DNA of 10,916 bases from Mucilaginibacter sp. (GTDB lineage: Bacteria > Bacteroidota > Bacteroidia > Sphingobacteriales > Sphingobacteriaceae): assembly GCA_025934475.1 (NCBI GenBank), contig JAICXZ010000041.1, positions 1-10,916 of the forward strand. Direction: 5' to 3'. The first letter of the stretch is position 1; each line of letters starts with the position of its first letter. The position numbers and the translations under genes were made by a program. The notes below the pieces were generated by a model. The model saw only the letters and a list, made by a program, of their open reading frames with translations, had not been told where the DNA came from and ran no database searches. This document shows, piece after piece, positions 6,282 through 10,916 of the stretch.

Positions 6282-7157
6282 ATAAACCTCTTTATTAGCT
6301 GATGCCAGCGTATTCTTCAACAAGCCAATAATGGTCATCAGCCCTACACCACCCGGAACCGGGGTAATCCATGACGCTTTGGGAGCAACGTTCTCAAAAT
6401 CGACATCACCATATAGTTTGAAGCCTGATTTGGTAACGGTTGATACCTCGCGGTTCATACCTACGTCGATTACTACAACGCCGTCCTTTACCATATCAGC
6501 GGTGATGAAGTTCTTTTTGCCAATGGCGACAATGAGGATATCAGCCTGCAAAGTGAAGCTCTTAATATCGGGTGTACGGCTGTGGCAGATAGTTACAGTG
6601 CAATTACCAGGGTAGGTGTTACGGGCCATCAGAATACTCATTGGCGAACCCACAATATTACTGCGACCTACTACCACACAATGCTTGCCCGAGGTTTCTA
6701 CTCCGTATTCTTTCAGCATCAGGGTGATGCCATAAGGTGTTGCCGGAATAAACGAAGGCAGGTTGCGCTGCATACGGCCGAGATTGATAGGATGGAAGCC
6801 ATCCACATCTTTGCGATGATCGATCCTCTCGGTTACTTTTTCCGGATCGATATGTTTTGGCAGCGGCAATTGAACGATGATGCCGTCAATATCAGTGTCA
6901 GCATTTAGTTCAGCAACTTTGGCCAGCAATTCTTCTTCGGATACCGTATCCTCATAACGAACCAGGGTAGATTTGAAACCAACAGCTTCACAATTGCGCA
7001 TTTTGCTGGCTACGTAAGTTTCGCTGCCACCATCGTGTCCAACCAAAACCGCAACCAAGTGGGGTTTGCGACCTGTTCTTTCCAAAATCTTCGCAGCTTC
7101 CTGCGCTATTTCACCCTTAAGTTTTTCTGATACGTATTTTCCGTCTAATAACTGCAT
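6276..7157 (-). CDS. folD: Bifunctional methylenetetrahydrofolate dehydrogenase / cyclohydrolase FolD
   Basis: FolD interconverts 5,10-methylene-THF, 5,10-methenyl-THF and 10-formyl-THF with NADP(H) in the cytoplasm, supplying one-carbon units for purines and formyl-Met. The 293-aa length is normal. The catalytic pair Y48-x3-K52 (YVASK), Q96 in VQLPLP, and D119 in KDVDGFHP are all in place. PATPYG lies at 138-143, the nucleotide-binding GRSNIVGSP at 164-172 and TPVPGGVG at 265-272, followed by L instead of the more common P. The ATG at 7157 gives the standard start (MQLLDGK); no Shine-Dalgarno is present, and a heptamer array begins 3 bp upstream of it. It lies 125 bp downstream of lepA in the same direction, so read-through from lepA is possible. 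It converges with the NTF2-like gene. Confidence 0.97.
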   Translation of the reverse strand: MQLLDGKYVSEKLKGEIAQEAAKILERTGRKPHLVAVLVGHDGGSETYVASKMRNCEAVGFKSTLVRYEDTVSEEELLAKVAELNADTDIDGIIVQLPLPKHIDPEKVTERIDHRKDVDGFHPINLGRMQRNLPSFIPATPYGITLMLKEYGVETSGKHCVVVGRSNIVGSPMSILMARNTYPGNCTVTICHSRTPDIKSFTLQADILIVAIGKKNFITADMVKDGVVVIDVGMNREVSTVTKSGFKLYGDVDFENVAPKASWITPVPGGVGLMTIIGLLKNTLASANKEVYP

Positions 7158-7160
7158 TTT

Positions 7161-7195
7161 TTGAGATTTGAGATTTGAGATTTGAGATTTGAGAC
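7161..7195. repeat. Five tandem heptamers abutting the folD start (TTGAGAT)n
   Basis: Five perfect-length units on the plus strand: four identical TTGAGAT and a final TTGAGAC. The array ends 3 bp before the folD ATG (leftward gene), so it fills the place where ribosome-binding and leader sequence would be. Identical short tandem units are prone to copy-number slippage. It is the left arm of a large inverted structure with 7247-7281. Confidence 0.85.
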
Positions 7196-7246
7196 TGTTG
7201 CCTCAACTCAAATTCAACTCCGGTTTTATATTCTAATGCAGATTTG

Positions 7247-7281
7247 AGTCTCACATCTCAAATCTAGCATCTCACATCTAA
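7247..7281. repeat. Five heptamers in opposite orientation after lepA (CATCTCA-type)
   Basis: Five consecutive units, AGTCTCA, CATCTCA, AATCTAG, CATCTCA, CATCTAA, run up to 1 bp from the lepA stop codon (7283-7285). Read on the other strand they resemble the TTGAGAT units next to folD: arms 7162-7196 and 7247-7281 match at 29 of 35 positions around a 50-bp centre. A smaller perfect 9-bp hairpin (7240-7248 with 7257-7265, 8-nt loop) is nested at the inner edge, without a T-run. Confidence 0.75.
7259..7266 (-). promoter_or_regulatory. Possible -7 box for folD inside the repeat
   Basis: On the minus strand this reads TAGATTTG, a match to TAnnTTTG, with CTTG 21 bp upstream as an imperfect -33 element. 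It would give folD a leader of roughly 95 nt containing the heptamers. The match may be accidental, since the repeat units themselves contain GATTTG. Confidence 0.22.
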
Positions 7282-7282
7282 A

Positions 7283-9070
7283 TTAATCAAGTTTCAAAAC
7301 CGCCATAAACGCCGATTGCGGTATTTCCACGTTACCTACCTGGCGCATGCGTTTTTTGCCTTTTTTCTGCTTTTCGAGCAGTTTACGCTTACGGGAGATA
7401 TCACCACCATAACATTTGGCGGTTACGTCTTTACGCAAAGCCTTCACTGTCTCACGAGCGATGATCTTTGCGCCAATTGAGGCTTGTATAATGATCTCGA
7501 ACTGCTGACGTGGCAACAGCTCTTTCAGCTTTTCGCATATCTTTTTGCCGAAATCGTAGGCATTGCTGCGGTGGATCAATGACGATAAGGCATCCACAGG
7601 CTCGCTATTGAGGCGAATATCCAAGCGTACCAGATCCGACTGGCGGTAACCGATTTGATGGTAGTCGAAAGAGGCGTAGCCTTTAGAAATCGTTTTCAAT
7701 TTATCATAGAAATCGAATACGATCTCGCCCATTGGCATCTCAAAAGTCAATTCGACGCGATCGGATGTCAGATACGATTGATGTGTAATAACTCCGCGTT
7801 TCTGGATACAAAGCGACATAACCGGGCCCACAAATTCGGCTTTGGTAATGACGCTAGCTTTGATGTATGGTTCTTCTACAAAATCAATTTTGCTTGGGTC
7901 GGGGAGGTCAGAAGGGTTATTCACCTGCAATTCTTCGCCCTTAGTTGTGAACGCCTTGTATGATACGTTGGGAACAGTGGTGATCACCGTCATATCAAAT
8001 TCCCGCTCCAGGCGTTCCTGGATGATCTCCATGTGCAACATGCCCAGGAATCCGCAACGGAAACCAAAACCCAGCGCTGCTGATGATTCAGGTTCAAATA
8101 CCAGTGATGCGTCGTTCAACTGAAGCTTGGCCATCGATTCACGCAATTCCTCGTAGTCCTCAGTATCAACAGGATAAATGCCGGCAAATACCATTGGCTT
8201 CACTTCCTCAAAACCCTGGATACTTTCGAGGCAAGGCCTATCTACATGAGTGATAGTATCCCCAACCTTTACCTCACGTGCTTCTTTGATACCTGAGATG
8301 ATATAGCCCACGTCGCCGGTTTTAATCACATCCTTGGCGAGCTGGTTTAGTTTCAAAGTACCAACTTCATCAGCTATATATTGCTTTTCGGTAGCAACGA
8401 ACTTTACTTTATCGCCTTTACGTATTTCACCGTTAACAATTTTGTAATAAGCTATGATACCACGGAAAGAATTGAAGACCGAATCAAAAATCAGCGCCTG
8501 GAGCGGTGCCTGTGGGTCACCGACAGGGGCAGGAACGCGTTCAACAATTGCACGCAATATGTCATGCACGCCCAAACCCGTTTTGCCTGAAGCTGCCAGT
8601 ATTTCTTCGCGTTTGCAGCCTATCAGGTCAACAATTTGATCTTTCACTTCTTCGGGCATAGCCCCGGGAAGGTCCATTTTGTTGAGAACCGGGATAATCT
8701 CGAGGTCGTTTTCTAACGCCAGATACAGGTTAGAAATAGTTTGTGCCTGGATACCCTGTGATGCATCTACAATCAGCAAAGCGCCCTCACAGGCAGCAAT
8801 AGACCGAGAAACTTCGTAAGAGAAATCCACGTGCCCGGGTGTATCAATCAGGTTAAGCACATACTTCTTACCATCAAGTACATAATCCATTTGTATGGCG
8901 TGGCTTTTGATGGTTATACCGCGTTCGCGTTCAAGATCCATGTCGTCAAGCAATTGGGCCTGCGCCTCACGTTGGGTAATGGTATTGGTATATTCAAGCA
9001 AACGATCGGCCAGGGTACTTTTACCATGGTCGATGTGGGCTATGATACAGAAATTACGTATGTGCTCCAT
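7283..9070 (-). CDS. lepA: Elongation factor 4 (LepA), ribosome-associated GTPase
   Basis: LepA is a translational GTPase that binds the ribosome and is proposed to aid back-translocation or 30S biogenesis. From the chosen start the protein is 595 aa, the usual LepA length. The P-loop AHIDHGKST is at residues 11-19, the switch I region around RERGIT at 48-53, DTPGH with the catalytic-type H80 at 76-80, and NKMD at 130-133. EF-G-like domains follow, then the LepA-specific C-terminal domain, including the [20 protein letters not shown] segment near residue 565. The frame stays open 18 codons further upstream (to 9124), but MEHIRNF at 9070 matches the family start, and the extension would cross the divergent promoter region. 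A -7-like box ends 10 bp before this ATG. folD lies downstream in the same direction. Confidence 0.97.
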   Translation of the reverse strand: MEHIRNFCIIAHIDHGKSTLADRLLEYTNTITQREAQAQLLDDMDLERERGITIKSHAIQMDYVLDGKKYVLNLIDTPGHVDFSYEVSRSIAACEGALLIVDASQGIQAQTISNLYLALENDLEIIPVLNKMDLPGAMPEEVKDQIVDLIGCKREEILAASGKTGLGVHDILRAIVERVPAPVGDPQAPLQALIFDSVFNSFRGIIAYYKIVNGEIRKGDKVKFVATEKQYIADEVGTLKLNQLAKDVIKTGDVGYIISGIKEAREVKVGDTITHVDRPCLESIQGFEEVKPMVFAGIYPVDTEDYEELRESMAKLQLNDASLVFEPESSAALGFGFRCGFLGMLHMEIIQERLEREFDMTVITTVPNVSYKAFTTKGEELQVNNPSDLPDPSKIDFVEEPYIKASVITKAEFVGPVMSLCIQKRGVITHQSYLTSDRVELTFEMPMGEIVFDFYDKLKTISKGYASFDYHQIGYRQSDLVRLDIRLNSEPVDALSSLIHRSNAYDFGKKICEKLKELLPRQQFEIIIQASIGAKIIARETVKALRKDVTAKCYGGDISRKRKLLEKQKKGKKRMRQVGNVEIPQSAFMAVLKLD

Positions 9071-9080
9071 TTTGAAAGCG

Positions 9081-9088
9081 CAAAAATA
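9081..9088 (-). promoter_or_regulatory. Candidate -7 promoter box for lepA
   Basis: The minus strand reads TATTTTTG, a full TAnnTTTG match, ending exactly 10 bp before the lepA ATG, the same distance as at queE. No TTTG is present at the expected -33 spacing. The preceding CGC makes CGCTATTTT, which is repeated in inverted orientation at the kinase box on the other strand. Confidence 0.42.
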
Positions 9089-9105
9089 GCGTTTTGCACG
9101 GAGAT

Positions 9106-9137
9106 TTTGGCGAGTGAAAATCAATTCGCTATTTTAC
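9106..9137 (+). promoter_or_regulatory. Candidate promoter of the fructosamine-kinase gene
   Basis: TTTG at 9106-9109 is followed after 20 bp by TATTTTAC at 9130-9137. The -33 element and the spacing fit the Bacteroidota consensus; the -7 box matches only the first four of its six fixed bases. The box ends 8 bp before the ATG, again implying an almost leaderless mRNA. Confidence 0.4.
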
Positions 9138-9145
9138 CCCAACAG

Positions 9146-10006
9146 ATGACTAATCAATTGTTTAGCTATATCGGGCAGCAACACGGGTTCTCTATCAAAA
9201 ATTTCAGCCCAGTTGGCGGTGGAAGCATCAATCGCGTGTATTGCTTATATAGTGACTCCCAAAAGTATTTGATCAAGATCAATGATCGCAACGCTTTTCC
9301 CGGAATGTTCGCCGCAGAGGCTGAAGGGTTGAACACCATTCGAAGGACACGAACGATAGCCGTTCCCGAAGTAGTATTGCAAGGTGATTTCGAAGACGAA
9401 AGTTTCCTGATGCTGGAATGGATAGAGAATAAGCGACCAACCGCCAAAGGTTCCGAACTATTGGGCGAACAGCTGGCAAATATGCACCAGAGCACTGCCG
9501 GCTTATTTGGTTCAATGGCTGATAATTACATGGGCTCATTATGTCAATCTAATCGATCACACCCAACTTGGAGTGCCTTTTTTGTTAAAGAACGACTTAA
9601 ACCTATGATTAATATAGCTATATCTAACAATCTGACAAACAATAATGATATAGATAATTTCAATCAATTGTATGAGCGCCTGCCCAATTTATTCGAAGAG
9701 GAGAGCCCGTCATTAATTCACGGCGATCTTTGGAGTGGCAACTACCTGGTATCGGCGGATGATAGGCCTTATTTAATCGACCCAGCAATAGCTTATGGAC
9801 ACCGGGAGTTCGATATTGCTATGACTACCTTATTCGGTGGTTTTTCTAGCGAGTTTTATGAAGCTTATCAATATCACTTCCCTTTGCAGAACGGCTGGCA
9901 GCATCGAATTGATCTGTGGAACCTTTACCCTTTATTGGTACACCTTAATTTGTTTGGATTGAGTTATTTGGGGCAGGTGAGGGATTGTTTGAAACAATAT
10001 TTATAA
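9146..10006 (+). CDS. Fructosamine/ketosamine-3-kinase family protein
   Basis: Members of this family (Fructosamin_kin, aminoglycoside-phosphotransferase fold) phosphorylate sugars attached to protein amines, so that the adduct falls off (deglycation); bacterial members often prefer ribulosamines or have unknown substrates. The 286-aa product has the usual family length. The nucleotide loop GGGSINRVY is at residues 24-32, the ATP-binding lysine K44 in YLIK, the catalytic loop HGDLWSGN at 192-199 (D194 and N199), and the metal-binding DPA at 212-214, followed by YGHREFDIAM. The frame is open upstream to 8831, but that part is antisense to lepA; ATG 9146 gives the family start (MTNQLFSY). Base use around 9600-9665 is AT-richer than in neighbouring genes, within an Asn/Ile-rich insert-like stretch. 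It is divergent from lepA and ends at a shared terminator. It may be a protein-repair enzyme; the substrate is not shown. Confidence 0.9.
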   Translation: MTNQLFSYIGQQHGFSIKNFSPVGGGSINRVYCLYSDSQKYLIKINDRNAFPGMFAAEAEGLNTIRRTRTIAVPEVVLQGDFEDESFLMLEWIENKRPTAKGSELLGEQLANMHQSTAGLFGSMADNYMGSLCQSNRSHPTWSAFFVKERLKPMINIAISNNLTNNNDIDNFNQLYERLPNLFEEESPSLIHGDLWSGNYLVSADDRPYLIDPAIAYGHREFDIAMTTLFGGFSSEFYEAYQYHFPLQNGWQHRIDLWNLYPLLVHLNLFGLSYLGQVRDCLKQYL

Positions 10007-10009
10007 AAA

Positions 10010-10042
10010 ATAAGACCCGGATGCAATCTGTCCGGGTCTTAT
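10010..10042. terminator. Two-way terminator between the kinase gene and the sigma-54 regulator
   Basis: A perfect 12-bp stem pairs 10010-10021 with 10031-10042 around a 9-nt loop; its core is GACCCGG/CCGGGTC. For the leftward regulator (stop at 10056) the stem is followed by a run of six U, a strong intrinsic terminator. For the rightward kinase gene (stop at 10006) it lies 3 bp after the stop and is followed by a weaker AU-rich tail. One hairpin therefore serves both converging genes, more strongly the regulator. Confidence 0.88.
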
Positions 10043-10055
10043 ATGAATTTATATC

Positions 10056-10916
10056 TTATTCCCCACGCTTCAGCCCGTACTTCTCAATCTTGCTGTACAG
10101 GTGACTGCGTTGTATGTCGATATCATCGGCTGTCTTAGAAACATTCCAGTTATTCTTTTCCAGCTTGAATTTGATGTACTCCCGTTCTGCGAAGTCCTTG
10201 TACTCCTGGAAATTGGCAAATTGGTCAAAATCGGTTTGAGGTGCAGCAGAGGAACCATTAACAGCAGCCATCGGTCCGGTCGGGTTGGCAAATGAACGCA
10301 CGTCATTTTCGGTGATCATCTTATCGCTCAGGATAATGAGGCGCTCCACCATATTGCGCAACTCTCGGATGTTACCGGTCCAGGGGAGAGCTTTCAGCGC
10401 ATCCAGAGCGCCATCTGATATCCTTTTAACCGGCATACCGTATTCACTGCATATTTCTTCGAGGAAACTGCGGGTAAGTAACGGAATATCGTCTTTACGC
10501 TCAACCAGCGGCGGCACGTGGATCAGGATCACACTCAACCGATGATAAAGGTCCATCCGGAAGTTGCCGGCCTCGATCTCTTTCAAAAGATCTTTGTTCG
10601 TGGCGGCAACTACACGCACGTCTACCTGGATTTCCTTTTCTCCACCAACCCGGGTAATTCGGTTTTCCTGCAAAGCACGCAATACTTTGGCTTGCGCTGA
10701 ATGGCTCATATCCCCAATCTCATCAAGAAAAAGTGTGCCACCATCTGCCGACTCGAATTTACCAATACGCTGTTTAACCGCCGATGTAAACGAGCCCTTT
10801 TCATGGCCAAAAAGCTCGCTTTCTATCAATTCGGAAGGTATAGCCGCACAGTTAACCTCTATCAGTGGTGCATGTGAGCGGTTTGATTTTTCGTGAAGCC
10901 AGCGAGCAACCAACTC
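10056..10916 (-). CDS. Sigma-54-dependent transcriptional regulator, NtrC type (C-terminal part, 5' end outside window)
   Basis: This is an enhancer-binding protein that uses ATP hydrolysis to open sigma-54 promoters. The frame is open through the right edge, so the start, any receiver domain and the Walker A loop lie outside; the visible part begins at [10 protein letters not shown], just after where Walker A should be. The sigma-54 contact loop at 10779-10796 reads GSFTSA instead of the usual GAFTGA. Walker B is [11 protein letters not shown], the sensor I region VVAATNKD, the arginine-finger region [11 protein letters not shown] and sensor [15 protein letters not shown]. After a linker (Gly/Ser/Ala/Pro-rich, about 10225-10275) comes a Fis-type helix-turn-helix with [12 protein letters not shown] and [13 protein letters not shown], for DNA binding. 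An apparent TTG start at 10913 is only a Leu codon inside the gene. Target genes are unknown; no convincing -24/-12 site is seen in this window. Confidence 0.95.
   Translation of the reverse strand, partial: ELVARWLHEKSNRSHAPLIEVNCAAIPSELIESELFGHEKGSFTSAVKQRIGKFESADGGTLFLDEIGDMSHSAQAKVLRALQENRITRVGGEKEIQVDVRVVAATNKDLLKEIEAGNFRMDLYHRLSVILIHVPPLVERKDDIPLLTRSFLEEICSEYGMPVKRISDGALDALKALPWTGNIRELRNMVERLIILSDKMITENDVRSFANPTGPMAAVNGSSAAPQTDFDQFANFQEYKDFAEREYIKFKLEKNNWNVSKTADDIDIQRSHLYSKIEKYGLKRGE

Noticed and set aside
6331..6908. Two plus-strand open frames (94 and 108 residues) opposite folD
   Set aside because: They are antisense to highly conserved folD motifs and show no protein-like pattern of their own.
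7161..7281. CRISPR-like array
   Set aside because: Units are 7 bp with no unique spacers and no cas genes nearby; this is a short tandem repeat.
9071..9124. 18-codon N-terminal extension of LepA starting at 9124
   Set aside because: LepA proteins normally start at MExIRNF-like residues; the extension is basic, unlike the family, and would overlap the facing promoter region.
9083..9135. 9-bp inverted repeat with 35-bp spacer as a repressor operator
   Set aside because: Both arms coincide with presumed -7 boxes of the two divergent genes, which explains the symmetry without a regulator.
8831..9145. 105-residue N-terminal extension of the fructosamine-kinase frame
   Set aside because: It is entirely antisense to lepA and its promoter region and carries no recognisable domain; the family start is at 9146.

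Overview
The window reads as chromosomal DNA of a Bacteroidota bacterium, most likely family Sphingobacteriaceae (Mucilaginibacter- or Pedobacter-like). This is inferred from protein style and signals, not from a database search: a long RecQ with an extra C-terminal helix-turn-helix domain, a TPR/PD40/OmpA-fusion envelope protein, an NtrC-type regulator with the GSFTSA loop, starts without Shine-Dalgarno sequences, and matches to the Bacteroidota -7 promoter element (TAnnTTTG). The genes are mostly housekeeping. There is no tRNA, rRNA, insertion sequence, phage gene or CRISPR array, and no gene-free stretch longer than about 160 bp.

Layout, left to right. (1) The 3' part of recQ (+), cut by the window edge, ending at a clear intrinsic terminator. 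(2) A leftward pair: queE (7-deazaguanine/queuosine pathway), then 43 bp downstream a periplasmic or outer-membrane OmpA-family protein with TPR and PD40 repeats. (3) A tight rightward trio: an unrecognised 253-aa lipoprotein, a stand-alone Rieske [2Fe-2S] protein 4 bp later, and an NTF2-like protein overlapping it by ATGA. (4) Leftward lepA (elongation factor 4) and folD (one-carbon metabolism), 125 bp apart. (5) A rightward fructosamine-kinase-family gene, divergent from lepA across a 75-bp promoter region. (6) A leftward sigma-54-dependent regulator (AAA+ plus Fis-type HTH), cut by the right edge and sharing a two-way terminator hairpin with the kinase gene.

The most unusual content is between the genes. 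Four spacers (recQ/ompA-like, queE/lipoprotein, NTF2-like/folD, lepA/folD) are largely built of short tandem units, mostly 7 bp and in one case 9 bp. Each spacer has its own unit, or its own version of one. In three of them the two ends carry the units in opposite orientation, so the spacer can fold on itself; in the lepA-folD spacer two 35-bp arms match at 29 of 35 positions. The units reach or overlap flanking stop codons and, at folD, stop 3 bp before the start codon. Short spacers with obvious promoter or terminator signals (lepA/kinase, kinase/regulator) lack them.

A second theme is promoter placement. The -7-like boxes of queE and lepA both end exactly 10 bp before the ATG, and the kinase box ends 8 bp before its ATG, suggesting leaderless or nearly leaderless mRNAs. 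No complete new enzymatic or defence system is visible; the lipoprotein-Rieske-NTF2 trio is the best candidate for an uncharacterised gene set.
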